From: Acephala macrosclerotiorum
Lineage: Eukaryota; Ascomycota; Leotiomycetes; Helotiales; Mollisiaceae
Direction: 5' to 3'
DNA length: 64,000 nt
Assembly (NCBI GenBank): GCA_014904845.1
Contig: MU119388.1
Location: forward strand, 1 to 64,000
Shown here: piece after piece, positions 1-11,325 of the stretch
How the letters are laid out: the number at the start of each line of letters is the position of its first letter
Position numbering within the stretch: the stretch's first letter is position 1
Notes under the pieces: model-generated
The model's input: only the letters and a program-made list of their open reading frames with translations
Told to the model about the DNA's origin: nothing
The model's database searches: none
Program-made: the position numbers and the translations under genes

Positions 1-315
1 GATACAGACTCGATATCAACACTATAAGGGCAAGAGGGGTGGGGACTAGGACTAGGGGACGGGCTGATTTTTGGGGCAAAGTGTTGAGCTGCGGATGGAG
101 AACCAGTTAAATACTAGACTCCCAACTGGAGGGGAGGACCGCAAATAGACAATGGCTGTATAGCTTGAAATGCTTTCTAGGGTAGTCAAGGGCACTGTAA
201 CACCGCGGGAGTAGGGACCCGGGATTGCTCGTGAATGGGTCATTTTTCCCCTTGTGGTTTTTGCCCTATTTATAAGCAATACTTTGTACATAAATCCTTA
301 GCTTAGCACGTCTTC

Positions 316-737
316 ATGCCCCCTGGGAGGCTCGGGTCTATGCCCCTAAGACGTAAATCAATACAACAACAACAACCCTTTGGAGACACGACCACAATCA
401 CCTCAGAATTAACACTTAGAACACCCTGTGGGTTGTACGGCAGTGGTCTTCCTACCGAAACAAATTCAGGTATCCGCGAGAACCCCCAATTACGATCATT
501 CCGGTGACAATTGGTGATGATAGTATCATTCCAGTCGATACTGCTACCGAAACCGCCACCGGAATCTTGAGTGCTTCTTCCACTTCGACAGTCACGACTA
601 CTCGGGCAGCTTCAAGTCCTAAAGCTGCGGCTTCGACTTCTGGCCCGAGCCATCATTTGGGAGCTTCTCCAAGATTTTCGCCATCGCTGGCACTGGGAAT
701 CGTGATTGGACTGGCACTTTTGACAATAATACTGTAG
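316..737 (+). other. Possible 3' end of a Ser/Thr-rich membrane- or GPI-anchored protein
   Basis: An open frame from 316 joins in frame through a 65-nt GT-AG gap (470-534) to a second frame ending at 737. The second part is very rich in Ser, Thr and Ala and ends in a hydrophobic segment (LALGIVIGLALLTIIL) right before the stop, as in GPI-anchored or tail-anchored fungal surface proteins. The first part has no signal peptide and a stop lies just upstream, so the true 5' end was not found. It may be an old gene fragment or a chance reading frame. No family is recognised. Confidence 0.2.
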
Positions 738-1359
738 AAGGAGGAACTGGAAGGACCCGAGCATAAGCTTGTTGGAGAAACGGCAATTGTAGGAAGAAGG
801 GAAAGGAGATAAGACAAACGCCAGGATGGATGTTAGTGATAGAAGCTCATAATCTATTCCAACGGTTGAATCGCCCAGCCAGAGCTAGTTCAAGAGCGAC
901 GCATGTGAAGATGGCGATTGAGCTCCAATCGAACAACAATTACGAGAAGAACAAACATCGCGTGAGCTCAATCGAACAAAGGTACGGCACAAGGCATTAT
1001 TGTCGTACTTGAGGATTGTTCATTGGAGGTTGGTTGATGTTTGAGAATTTCGGCTGATGGGCCAAAGCTTCATTGCCGCGGGGCAGGAATCGAGCTGGTT
1101 CCAAAAATGGACATACATCAACCTCCCACTCCTGTGTCCTGATAAATTGCCGGCCGGTCAATGGCAGAACGAAGCCCGCCTCCAATGATACGGCAATTGG
1201 GATATAAATCAATAGCCACGATGTAGTGAGTCGTTTTCCCCTTATCGTTGACTCCTACCCTTGACGTCAAAATGCCTATGACTCCCACTTACCCACCTCC
1301 CTTCCAATCGCAAGTCTTCTCAGGAACTCCAATTGTACATCTGCCAGTTCTTTAGGGCC
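738..1359. other. Intergenic, upstream of the P450 gene
   Basis: No coding region, repeat or RNA gene was recognised. The stretch presumably carries the promoter and leader of the P450 gene. Confidence 0.4.
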
Positions 1360-2877
1360 ATGGCCCTTCACGATGTGCTCCTCGGCAGCATCTCTAGCTA
1401 TCCTATGAGCAGCCTGTTCGTCCTCTCGGCTGGTCTCATCCTCTCTCGATGTATCTATCAATTGGGCTTCCACCCATTGGCACATATCCCAGGACCTCTT
1501 CTTGCACGAATCTCATCCCTCTGGTTATACTACCATGCATACGTTGGAGATGAAGCAACCGTCATCAACAAAGCGCACGCTCAATACGGTCCATACGTTC
1601 GAGTATCCCCAAATGAGGTCGATATCAGCGACGCAGATGCAATAGCACCGATATATGTGAACAGAGGTGGATTTTTGAAGGCTCCATGCTATGCAAACTT
1701 CGACATTGATGGACACAAGACCATATTCTCGACAATTGACATGGAATACAGAGCTCGGAGGGCGAAGGCGGTTGTACCTATGTTCTCCACCAAGAACATC
1801 AGGGAGAATGAAGCGGCATTGTATGGATGTGCGGATCGAATGGTTGACCGAATGGAAGAGGAAGCTAGGACTGGACTTCCGGTCAATGTATTGAACATTG
1901 CTAGAAGTTTAGCTATCGATGCTGTCTCGACTCATCTTTTCCGGGAGAACTACAACGGAACCTCCGAAAAAGGTCCGCGTCTATCAGTTTCTGCTTTTGT
2001 GGATGCATTTGTAGCCGTGGGACGATTTTTCTATCTGCCAACGAGCGTTTTCCTTTGGCTGGAGTGGGTGATTGAGAAATTTATGCCAGATGAGCATACC
2101 GCAACATCGATGGGCGTTGTTGATAAGTTCGTCGACAATCTGGTTGATCAGACACTTCCTGGAGCTCAGAACTATCCTGGACGTCTCATGCCGCTAGGAC
2201 TCGAGAGAACGGAAGTCAAGGCACAATGCAAAGATCTCATGTTTGCTGGTACCGACTCGACTGGCATGAACTTTGCTACTTTGTGCCGCCAATTGGCTCT
2301 AAACCCAGACAAGTATACCTTTATTCGTCAAATAGTTTGAATAATTGCTAACACAATTCGAAGGTATGAGATTCTTCGCAAGGAGATCATCGACAATGTC
2401 AATGCTGGTGAGAAGAGACAAGATATCCAAGCTCTGCCCTATCTCTCAGGAGTCATCAAAGAGGCCCTTCGAATCAGCATGGCAAATCCAACACGCCTTC
2501 CCCACGTTGTCCCAGAAGGGGGCTGGACATTTAAAGGCGTGGCCTTCCCAGCAGGAGCCTTTGTCGGCTGCTCAGCGTACGAGCTTCACTTCAATGAGAA
2601 GGTCTTTCCTGATCCTTTTAACTTCCAGCCTGAAAGATGGCTGGAAGAGGACCCAGAAGCGACCAAGTCTTTCTTTGCTTTCGGAGCCGGACCAAGAGCT
2701 TGTATTGCTCGCAATTTGGCTACTGTCGAGCTATACATGGGCACTGAGAGATTGGTTGAAAGAGATGTCCTGCGAGATGCAAAGGCGTGTCAGGACAAGG
2801 TCGAGATATATGAGTGGTTCAACTCAAGTGTCAAGGGTGAAAGGATTGAGCTCATCTGGGAGAAGCCAAGAGTTTGA
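1360..2877 (+). CDS. Cytochrome P450 monooxygenase
   Basis: Heme-thiolate monooxygenase of unknown substrate, probably anchored in the endoplasmic reticulum. Two exons, 1360-2312 and 2364-2877, with a 51-nt GT-AG intron whose removal restores the P450 signature NPDKYEILRKE; product 488 aa. Landmarks: an N-terminal hydrophobic anchor (about 15-35), a proline-rich hinge (HIPGPL), I-helix AGTDST at 296-301, the K-helix ExxR (E351, R354), PERW near 408, and the heme loop FAFGAGPRAC with ligand Cys431. The ATG at 1360 was chosen over an in-frame upstream one at 1333 because its context (GCCATGG) is better and it sits next to the anchor. It ends convergently with the next gene and no biosynthetic partner is adjacent, so a cluster role is not indicated. 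Family is certain; substrate is unknown. Confidence 0.93.
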
Positions 2878-3369
2878 GCTGAGCTGAAAAGGAAACGGAT
2901 CACGTTAACGAGATGAAAACTGATGATGTTTCAATATCCTAATGAAGCATAGCCGCTGTGTATGAGTTGCAGAATCTCTTGGGTGGAACGCTGGGTTACA
3001 GAGAAGCTTCAAATGAAAGAAATCACGATTCACTAGCTGCTTCCAAGGCCATTTTCGTACAGTTAGCTAGCGAAGATATTTCAAACATAAAACACAAGTT
3101 CCCTTGCGCTTCCAAATTCAGCCACTCTTCTCCATGCAAGCTACCACGCCCCTTCATGATCTCAATCCAAGTCCTCCATTTCGTGAATCGTGACACTGTT
3201 GTCGAGCCACAGTTCACTCAAGTCTCTGCCGCCAACAATCTCATCTTCTGCTATGGCTAGTTCTGGCCAATACTCTGCGTGGTCTCGACGTCCCGGACAT
3301 AACATCAATCTTAGCCCGTTTCGGTGGCGGAAACTCGGCATCATCATCCTCATCGTCGTCGTTGTCGTC
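2878..3369. other. Intergenic, convergent 3' ends
   Basis: Lies between the stop codons of two convergent genes. No convincing open frame, repeat or RNA gene was seen. Confidence 0.5.
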
Positions 3370-4860
3370 TTAACTGTGAGATTCGTCCTGGGAACCATCA
3401 TTCTCTGTCTCGTCATTGCCAGCAGCTACTCGCCGTGATGCCTTCTTCCTGGCACTCCGCGGTGGGGTTAGGCGGTGCTCGGAAGCCTTTCTCGGGGTGC
3501 CTTTGTAGTTCATGACCTTTGCTAAAAAGGTAGTCGCTCCGGTTTTCTGCTTGTCGTCGATGAAGTAATTTGTCATGGCAAGGCCCAAAGCCTCTGCCCT
3601 CTCCTGCAGCTCCTCTTGAACAATAGATTCAAGACCACCGATCATCTTTAGTGCTAACGTGTCCTCAGCCGATCTCCTCGCCCAAGCTCGATCCTTGACG
3701 GTGGACGACTTCATCATGTCTGCAACGTCCTTCTCGTACTTTTCGATGTCAGTAACGTACTCAGCAGTCAAGATGATTCGAGCATCTCTGAAAAAACACG
3801 AGAATTTTTTGCTGATTTGAGAGTTGGTTAGACTGCGCGAGCCTGCCGCCTTCTGCCATTGCTCCATGAAACCTGTGGACTTTTGAACCACTTCCGCATT
3901 GGCAATAACTCGCTCATCGGGGTCAAGACTATCCAACACATCTAGTGCCACTTTCCGCTTAGATGCTTCGGCGTCTTCGTTTCGGTGGGTAGAAAACCAG
4001 GCTGTCTTGCGTGTACGTTGCAAGTCGGCATCGACGTGGTCCTGGAAATCCTGGGCGTCTGTATAGGACAGGGCGACTTCTGACAGAGCAAGACCTCGAG
4101 CTCTGCATCTGGCGTAGCCAGAGGGTTGTAGTTTTGCTCTCACTGTAAGCTTGGTGGCAGTATCGGACTCTTGCAAAACCTTCGACATACTCCCATGCAG
4201 ATCAGTCAATGCTTGGAATAGGCGCTCAAAGTCTACGTTCGCTCGTTGCTCCGCGGTAGACTGTGTAAACCAATTGGTGGGGAACTCAGGCAAGGCCGAA
4301 TTTGAATCGTTGCGGTCCACAAGTTGTTGGGGTGCTAAAGAGCCAATGATTTCTGCCCATGCACTGCTCCAGAGTGCCTTTTCTTCATCGATTCTTGGCT
4401 TGACTGGGGAGACGACGGAATTCTTGGGTTGTTGTCGGGGGTTGTGCTGAGCCTGAGGGATTCTAGCACCACCTTCCTCGTCTTCGTCGTAGACAAAAAC
4501 ATTCTCATCTTCGACCTGCTCTTCGTCTGGTTCCACCAACTCCTCTTCGGATCCTGCTTCACCCTCTTCACCGGCACTGCTCTCGATCCCATCCGCTTCA
4601 TCCTCCGAGGCTTCTTCACTCTCTGCCTCATTCCCACTTCCACCCTCCTGTGCATCACTATCACGCCCAGTCTGACCTCCACCCCCACTTGTACCAACAT
4701 CTTCTTGGCTGGTATCGTCGCTGGTATCGTCCGAAACCACTTCCACGGCTGCACCTTGCTCGATGTCGTCAAGTGCTAAGAGCATGTTTTCGTTGTTTCG
4801 CCGAGCTTGATTCTCATAAGTATCTATCTCCACCTCGTCTTGGGAAGTGTGTTGATACAT
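3370..4860 (-). CDS. Acidic protein of unknown function, probably nuclear
   Basis: A long open frame giving 496 aa from the first ATG at 4860. Roughly residues 40-130 are dominated by Asp, Glu, Ser and Gly. The middle is a helix-rich region with Trp-Ser-Ser-Ala-Trp and Asn-Trp-Phe motifs. The C-terminus is basic, with SARKKASRR just before an acidic tail, which suggests a nuclear location. The frame stays open upstream to 4926. An upstream exon on the same strand (about 4941-5000) encodes RIENLIEVFDF and could splice at CGTAC/GTAAAT (4941) to an acceptor near 4836, replacing the first residues. The 5' end is therefore uncertain. I do not recognise the family. The acidic-plus-basic make-up recalls ribosome-biogenesis or chromatin proteins, but this is only compositional. 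Confidence 0.7.
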   Translation of the reverse strand: MYQHTSQDEVEIDTYENQARRNNENMLLALDDIEQGAAVEVVSDDTSDDTSQEDVGTSGGGGQTGRDSDAQEGGSGNEAESEEASEDEADGIESSAGEEGEAGSEEELVEPDEEQVEDENVFVYDEDEEGGARIPQAQHNPRQQPKNSVVSPVKPRIDEEKALWSSAWAEIIGSLAPQQLVDRNDSNSALPEFPTNWFTQSTAEQRANVDFERLFQALTDLHGSMSKVLQESDTATKLTVRAKLQPSGYARCRARGLALSEVALSYTDAQDFQDHVDADLQRTRKTAWFSTHRNEDAEASKRKVALDVLDSLDPDERVIANAEVVQKSTGFMEQWQKAAGSRSLTNSQISKKFSCFFRDARIILTAEYVTDIEKYEKDVADMMKSSTVKDRAWARRSAEDTLALKMIGGLESIVQEELQERAEALGLAMTNYFIDDKQKTGATTFLAKVMNYKGTPRKASEHRLTPPRSARKKASRRVAAGNDETENDGSQDESHS

Positions 4861-5071
4861 TGCGTGAGCGAAGGTGTCGGGGTTCGATATTGACGTTTTC
4901 GAGATATCGATTGAGTATTCCGACAAGAGGAGGGATATTTACGTACGAAATCAAATACTTCGATCAAGTTCTCAATTCTGTCCCACAATGCACTCGATGA
5001 AAGCAAAATCCAAGCAAGGCAGGCTTTGACCGAAAATTGGATCCTTCTAGTTCCTCCATCTTGTCATGATA
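4861..5071 (-). other. Candidate 5' exon and promoter of the acidic protein gene
   Basis: On the minus strand, 5000-4942 reads as ALWDRIENLIEVFDFV and ends at a good donor (GTAAAT). An ATG on the same strand near 5060 starts MEELEGSNF. Joining these needs a very short intron (about 38 nt), so the exact structure is left open. Confidence 0.35.
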
Positions 5072-6579
5072 TTATAGCAGGTCTTTTAATTCTCTTTTAG
5101 GGATAACGGTCTCGTGGGCACTTCCTGTTTGCTCTCTATCCCAAGCCCACTTCTCCACCAGATCCTGCTCAAGTGTACCGTCCAGCATTTCAACAACGTA
5201 TTTTCCAATGATCGGTAGAAACTTCCAGCCGTCTATAGATAAATCAGTATGAGGTTTGAAAGATGATTTGGGACTCGCGGAGCTGAGCCGAGTTCGCAAT
5301 ACTCGCGAAGAGCTCGGCTCTGAAAATATCGCCAGATAAAGGGCAGAATATTACATACGGAACGAGCCTCCAGTTGCGACATAAAGATTCTTGCATCGTG
5401 GATAATCTGAGATAATGAAATCTTGATTCGGTGTGATACCATCCCTTTTAATGTCAGAGAAATGAAAATTAGAATGGACAATGGGGTTACCAGCAAATTC
5501 GAAAAGATTCGAAGCGATGGTTCTCAAGTCTTTTGCCATAGATTCCCGCGACTACCCGCCTGCATTCGTCCTTCAAGCTTTGAGGGACATCTTGCTGTCC
5601 TTGGCTTGGTCCTTCTGGAGGAGCAGAAATCATCTGTTCCGATGCTTTGTGCAGTGATGTATTCTTGAAGCTTACATCTACGCAGAACTCCAGGATTCCG
5701 TCTTTGGTAAGTGCTAGAACCTCGCCTGCAAGAAGTCAACGATCAATATCAAGGCGTTCGTAAGACAATGACAGGCATACCTTGTACTTCGCCAACTGAA
5801 TGAATGAAATTTGGAGCTTTTGTATATTCGCTCGCGGGATCTAATCGAACGACTCCGGTGACTACTGCAGCAGCAGTGATGCGATCTTCGGATTGTAATG
5901 ATGGCCTGTCTGGTGCACTGTCCACTAACAACTTCGCGGCTCCAGCTCCTGTAGACAAGATGACCTTATGCGCCAAGATATCTCCAGAATTTGTCTAGAC
6001 GCCTATGCAAGCTCCAGACCTGTCAAACAAAAGCTTTTCTACATCACCCCTGATGTACTTCACACGATTATCGATTGCTGCCTTGATGACGTTCCGCACA
6101 GCGGTAGTAGCTTCCACCCAGCCAGACAATGGATTTATGAAAATCTCATCCACGCCTGTATAATCTGCGTTTTTGAAAAGACCATCATAACGCACTTTCA
6201 TCTCATCAACGCCAACAATGACACTTTCAGAATGAGCTTTCAAATTCTCATAATTGTTGATGATCTTCTTGCCAAGACCGGTGTCATCCAGAACAACCAT
6301 CCCACTCTGGTGGAAATATAGTTTGTACATCTCTTCATTGGCCCATGCATCACGAGCTTCTAGGGCGAGCTTGCAGTAGAAGGCGTTGCCATAGTCTGCG
6401 CGTACGATTTTGTTGAAGTCATGGGAAGCGGCTAGCTCACATGGGTAGAATTCCGAATGGTCTATGAGTGCAATCGAAGCTTCTGGGTGTGTTTTGGAGA
6501 GATGATAAGCTGTGCTGGCTCCGAAGACACCACTGCCGACGATGAGGTATAAATAGGGGGTGGATTGAGAGGAAGCCAT
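5072..6579 (-). pseudogene. Fructosyl-amino-acid oxidase-like FAD gene with an in-frame TAG
   Basis: Amine oxidases of this family (DAO/sarcosine oxidase type) oxidise glycated amino acids or N-methyl amino acids with FAD. Four exons fit: 6579-5781, 5725-5491, 5444-5359 and 5232-5072. All junctions are GT-AG and in phase, giving 427 codons including the stop, close to the usual 430-445. The N-terminus has the dinucleotide motif IVGSGVFGAS. Cys344 in FRICWD sits where the covalent FAD cysteine lies in fungal amadoriases (near residue 342). The end carries the family pattern GGSFHGWKFLP. Codon 195 (5997-5995) is TAG between CIGV and TNSGDIL, where relatives have a sense codon. No intron can sensibly remove it, and the frame continues unchanged on both sides. 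It is either a very young pseudogene, a readthrough gene or a sequencing error. Confidence 0.85.
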
Positions 6580-6908
6580 AATTTCAGGAGACTTTTGATA
6601 ATTGGAAATTGAAAAACTTGAAAGGTTCAAAATACAAAATCCTTTGCGACTGAGTCAAGAAGCAAAGACCAAAGAAAGGACTTGACTTCAAGCATTAAAC
6701 TACGATGAAGGTGGGATCAGGATGGGGGCATTTTGGTGAAGGTTAGCATAGCCTTTATTTAAGGCATAAATTAAGGCTGCTAGTGGGGTATCTTAGCGCC
6801 GAAAGTCCGCCTTATCTTAGCGGCGGAGCGAACATTTTTGATTTTTTGAAATCGAGAAGGATTTGACACTCGACGGTCAAATTACAGCCGTGCTAGCACC
6901 TCTTCAAG
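6580..6908. promoter_or_regulatory. Divergent promoter region between the oxidase gene and bystin
   Basis: The two genes are transcribed away from each other across 329 bp. Two near-identical GC-rich words (CTTAGCGCCG and CTTAGCGGCGG, around 6791-6825) stand out. No defined factor site is recognised. Confidence 0.45.
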
Positions 6909-8417
6909 ATGCCGAAAGCAACGACTCCAGTATCTGCCTCCCGCCAACGGCGGCATAACCCCCTTGAAGATGATCTCACCGCGACTGGAGGCGTCCTGAA
7001 GAACAAAGCCGGGAAGAGGAAATCGAGAACCGAAGATGAGGAAGCATTTGTCGATTCGAAGGCGTCGAGGAAGATTCTGCGAATGGGACAGGAACTAGCA
7101 GATGAGGATGCAGAACACAACCAAGCCGCAGCACCAAATCCAGCCTTCGATTTCGAGTCCAGATTCGACATTGAGGACGACGAGCAACCAGATGTCGAGT
7201 ATGAGGAATGGGACGAAGAGGGTGAGGTAGAGGAGGTTGAGCTAGCACCAGACGACTTGGCGACTTGGAATAAGTTCTTTCCTACACAAGAAGATCCGTT
7301 ATTAAGGACAGGATGGGGTGGAGAAGCCGAACCAGAAGAGGAAGGACAAGGAACGAATCTGGCGAATCTGATATTGGAGAAAATTGCTTTGCATGAAGCT
7401 ACTCAAGCTGCGAATGGTGGAGCTCCTAGGAGTGCGCCTGGACCGATAGATGAGGAAATGGAGATTCCCCCAAAAGTTGTGGAGGTATACACAAAGTATG
7501 TTCAGCAGCTTCTTTGGGTGAGCAATTACTAATTAGAACACAGAGTTGGAATGTTATTGTCGCGGTATAAATCAGGAAAACTCCCCAAACCTTTCAAAAT
7601 TCTACCTACAGTACCTCGATGGGAAGATATCCTCGAAATCACCAGACCCGATAAATGGACTCCGAATGCATGTTACGAAGCTACCAAAATCTTCGTATCT
7701 AGTACGCAGGCTACAGCACAGCGATTTATAGAGATAGTCATTCTAGAGCGAGTCCGAGAAGAGATCCACGAGACCAAGAAACTGAATGTCCATTTGTTCA
7801 ATGCTCTGAAGAAGGGATTGTACAAGCCTGCCGCGTGGTTCAAGGGATTCTTGTTCCCTCTGGTCAGCAGTGGTACCTGCACATTGCGTGAAGCACAGAT
7901 CATCTCTGCAGTCCTTGTGCGAGTCTCTGTACCGGTTTTGCACTCTGCCGCCGCTATCAAGGGCCTGTGCGATATTGCGGCCCAGGAATCGTCCGCAGGC
8001 ACTGAGGGCGGCGGAGCGACGAATATTTTCATCAAGGCACTTCTCGAGAAGAAATACGCACTTCCATACCAAGTTATCGACTCTTTAGTGTTCCATTTCC
8101 TGCGATTTCGAAGTGTGGACCCCGCGAGTGTTGCTCACGAAGATCTTGGCGACGTGATGGATGTGATAGGCGCGGGAGCGAAGGAGGTTAGACTACCAGT
8201 GATCTGGCATCAATGCTTGCTAGCATTCGCGCAACGGTACAGAAACGATATCACTGAGGACCAGAGAGAAGCATTGCTAGATCTCCTACTTACGAAGGGG
8301 CATTCAAAGATTGGACCTGAGGTGCGGAGAGAATTGCTGGAGGGGCGAGGTAGAGGTGTTCCTTTAGAACCGGAAGCGCCGTCTTTTGGGGGAGATGATA
8401 CCATGATGATAGAGTAA
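6909..8417 (+). CDS. ENP1: Bystin / Enp1, pre-40S ribosome biogenesis factor
   Basis: Enp1 (bystin) binds 20S pre-rRNA and is needed for 40S maturation and export; it is nucleolar and cytoplasmic. Two exons, 6909-7495 and 7544-8417, with a 48-nt GT-AG intron restore VYTKVGMLLSRYKSGKLP; product 486 aa, close to yeast Enp1 (about 483). The basic N-terminus (RQRRHNPL) is followed by an acidic stretch (about residues 75-115). The highly conserved bystin core starts with WNKFFP and continues through GKLPKPFKILP, RPDKWTPNACYEATKIFVS and the helical repeats ending near SKIGPEVRREL. All landmarks are in order and nothing is missing. Expected to be constitutively expressed and essential. Confidence 0.97.
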
Positions 8418-8699
8418 TTTGTCGAATCAACAAAGCTGTCAAAAGAGCCCGAGTTCAGCTTCTTCGTCATTATTCGCCGAATAAGGATTGATTTCGCGAT
8501 CACCCGCCAGCCGTGGCCGCATCATCACCGCTAGGCAACACTTTAAAAACTGCGCCACAGAACTCAGCCTTGTCAACTCGTGAAGGCTGAGAAACTTTAT
8601 TTCTTTGATATCCCTCGACCTTCCTTCTTTTTTATAACTCTTTCACATATCCGAAGAGTCGTATTGCTAATTGAGCTTCCCCTCGTATATTTGACGAGA
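8418..8699. other. Spacer and leader before the PPPY protein gene
   Basis: 282 bp between head-to-tail genes. The last 120 bp are pyrimidine-rich, as in fungal leaders. No other element was recognised. Confidence 0.4.
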
Positions 8700-9789
8700 A
8701 TGGCGGACCAGCAACAGGTCTCTCAGAAGACCCTCTCAGAACTCAGCGTCGCTGTCCACCGTCCCTCATCAGCAGGCCCCTCATCCTCTCGACCACCACA
8801 AGATATTCATGATGACGATCGACCGAATACCCCTCCTCCATATTCAGGGCCTACAACCCCTTCCATGACCGCTCCCCCAGCACCAGCACCACAACCTACC
8901 TACCCCGGCCTTCCCCATCTAGACTATTCTCTCTACTCTCCAAAGTCCTTCACTTTATCCTCTGACGCCACAACTCTCACATCTTACGAACTACATCTAT
9001 CCACCTACCCCACTGCTCTCGTCTCATTAATACAAAATCTTGCTACAGTGCCTCCTAAGCCGACAATCAGGATAGTTGGCAAGACGTATAATTCGGAGAA
9101 TCATGTGGATTTTGATATCAAAATTAACTTGATGAATTTGATAGTCCCAGATGGAGAAAAGCGAAGGATGAATTATGTCAAGGTCATCGAACCAGGAGAG
9201 ACAGGCTTGCGAGGAGAAAGTAAAGAGGCGACTGTCCCACATGTCACCGGCCTCGAAGCTTGGGCGAGGAAGTATTGTGAGGATGGAGCTAGTATAAAAC
9301 AGTAAGCCCTAACATCCCAGAAATCGAGGGACATTAACTAACGAGAATAGCTTTGCCCTAGAGAGGACAGTAATCAATTGGGATACTTCCTACCTAGAAG
9401 GACGTCTCCTCTCCCTCGTCTCCAGCACGAATTACCGAGGGCACGTCTCAATCACCTTCCCCAAGACACACAGTCGAGTCGTGATCCATTCCCCGGACAA
9501 AGTCAACAGATTCTTCTCCAATGTCACTAAAATCTTTACTGGGACCAAGAAATACGAGATCATTAAGAGTGTGTGGCCGTATGCAGATGTGGCGAGAGGA
9601 GAGCAGGGGAGGAGATGTGCAGTGCAAGAAGAGGAGGTGTGGTTCACGGACTGGAAAGATGCGATTAGACATGCGGTTTTGGGGAAGAGGAGGGGCTGGG
9701 TGACGGCAGAAGATAGGCTGGAGTTTCTGATGGAACCCAAATTTGCGGAATTGGGAGGGAAGCCTGCGGAGTGGGGTGGTCATTCGTGA
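8700..9789 (+). CDS. Conserved fungal protein of unknown function with a PPPY motif
   Basis: Two exons, 8700-9301 and 9351-9789, with a 49-nt GT-AG intron; product 346 aa. The first 80 residues are disordered, rich in Pro and Ser, and contain TPPPYSG. PPxY motifs are ligands of WW domains, for example in Nedd4/Rsp5 ubiquitin ligases. The rest looks folded, with alternating beta and helix patterns (PTIRIVGKTYNSENHVDFDIKI, then VINWDTSYLEGRL and YEIIKSVWPYADVA). There is no signal peptide or membrane segment. The encoded family is not one I can name, and the function is unknown. The start ATG at 8700 follows a pyrimidine-rich leader and is preferred to in-frame upstream codons. Confidence 0.85.
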
Positions 9790-10153
9790 GGTCTGTAAGT
9801 GGTGAACATTCTACAAGTACACATACTTTGGTCTCTGGGTAAAGCGGGGCGTTTTGGAACAACTGGACTCTATAGAGTATAATAATGTACTGCTATCGAC
9901 AGGACTCTACTATTGCGCTGGCATTCTTCCGTTCTGCACCTTTCCAGGTGTTAGAAAAGCTTCACCTCGACTCAGCACCAGACAATCAAATACGAAACGA
10001 ATGTTGGGAACTTGATTATGTTCTCATGTGGAATCTGAATAACCCTAATTCGCTTAAAAAAAAAAAAAAAAAATACAATATGGTCTCCCTCAATAATCCA
10101 AGGTGTATCCAACGCCAAAGCTATGCCAAAAACCAAATTCATCGAACCACCCT
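9790..10153. other. Convergent 3' region with a poly-A tract
   Basis: Lies between the ends of the PPPY protein gene and the qa-4 gene. It contains a run of 17 A residues near 10056-10072. No gene was seen. Confidence 0.5.
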
Positions 10154-11325
10154 TCATAATCTCGCCGAAATCTCTACCTTATCTTGGGGGACATTCTCTA
10201 CCCTCCTCCCCACCACCTGCCTCCTCTCATACGTCTCAACTTGGTCTTCCCAACCCATTCTTTGTACAATTCTCCTCCAACTTTCCATCGCCCTCTCCGC
10301 ATGCTCCATCGGCACCTCTTCCCTCTCCTCAACCAAACTCCTGTTAAACAACTCCATACTAACCCATCCCTTATATCCCAAACCCTCACATATAGCCTTC
10401 AAAACGTCAAAAACTGGCAGGTAACCTCCTCTATCCTCCTCACAAAGGAACAACCGACAATTTCTCGACCAAGACATCCTCGGCTTTTGTCCCTCAACCC
10501 AAAACGCATTCTCTCTATCCATCTTCCTCTCCAATCTCTCCGCATCAACAACTTGGATATAGAACACCTTATTCACGTCCATCGTCTTAGCCATTTTCTC
10601 CATACTCCTCCTGAAAACTTCCTCTGCGTTCTCAACTTTCCCGTCCTCCCTACTCGGATCAGCGAATTCCCGTCCAGCGATGTTAAAAGTATCAAGACAA
10701 AGTCCGAAATTTGGACGATCAACAGCCTCAACGACGGCCCAGGCTTTGGACCAGGTATCGTTATACGTTCCCCAGCAGAGATTCTCATACGCAAATCTAA
10801 ACGGTGGGTTCTGAGCCGCTCCTAGGTCGGCGATTTCGCGCAGGTCATTGGCTACTGTCTCCAAATCCCCGGTCATACGAGAATCGGATTCTGGAAGGAA
10901 GGTGCAAGGGATCTGTATCAAATCCGTGCCTAGTATCTGAGCGACCTCAAACCATAACAAGAGTTCCTTTCGCTTCTGTGCTTTCAGGATGGGGCAGAGA
11001 ACGCCTTCGCAGTTGTTGAAAGGACCGATGCCGATTATCTCTAGACCTAGCCTATCACATAGGTTCTTCATCTCCTGTGCGGCTAATATTTGGTTCGAGG
11101 AAGTTGCTCCTCCTGGGTATGATGAAGCGAGACACAACAAGTCCTCGTAGAATATCTCGATTCCTGGGAGGCCCGCAACAGCGGCTGCTGTGAATTTTGG
11201 GGTGAGGTCGTGGACCCATGCTCGCTGTCGGGTTGTTAGAGAGGGTTAAAGGGAAGGAAACGGACAAGATGGAGGAGGAGACGTACTCCGATCGACATGG
11301 AGCAGATTGCTGGTTTATAAGACAT
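10154..11325 (-). CDS. qa-4: 3-dehydroshikimate dehydratase, quinate cluster
   Basis: Converts 3-dehydroshikimate to protocatechuate, the last step of the fungal quinate pathway, in the cytosol. Exons 11325-11287 and 11224-10154 with a 62-nt GT-AG intron; product 369 aa, against about 359 in Neurospora QA-4. The N-terminus MSYKPAICSMSIGRAW resembles QA-4. The TIM-barrel (sugar isomerase-like) fold is evident, and the expected metal/active-site acids appear in order: Glu in FAYENLCW, Asp in LCLDTFNIAGR, Gln in FYIQVVDAE and Glu in WVSMELFNR. RMSWSRNCRLF is also characteristic. It is the outermost enzyme gene of the cluster, and a GATAAGCGTTT motif lies about 300 bp upstream. Induction by quinate through the QA-1F homologue is expected from the family. 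Confidence 0.96.

Noticed and set aside
10056..10072. Poly-A run considered as a retroposon tail
   Set aside because: No upstream retroposon sequence or target duplication is visible; a simple homopolymer between convergent genes is sufficient.
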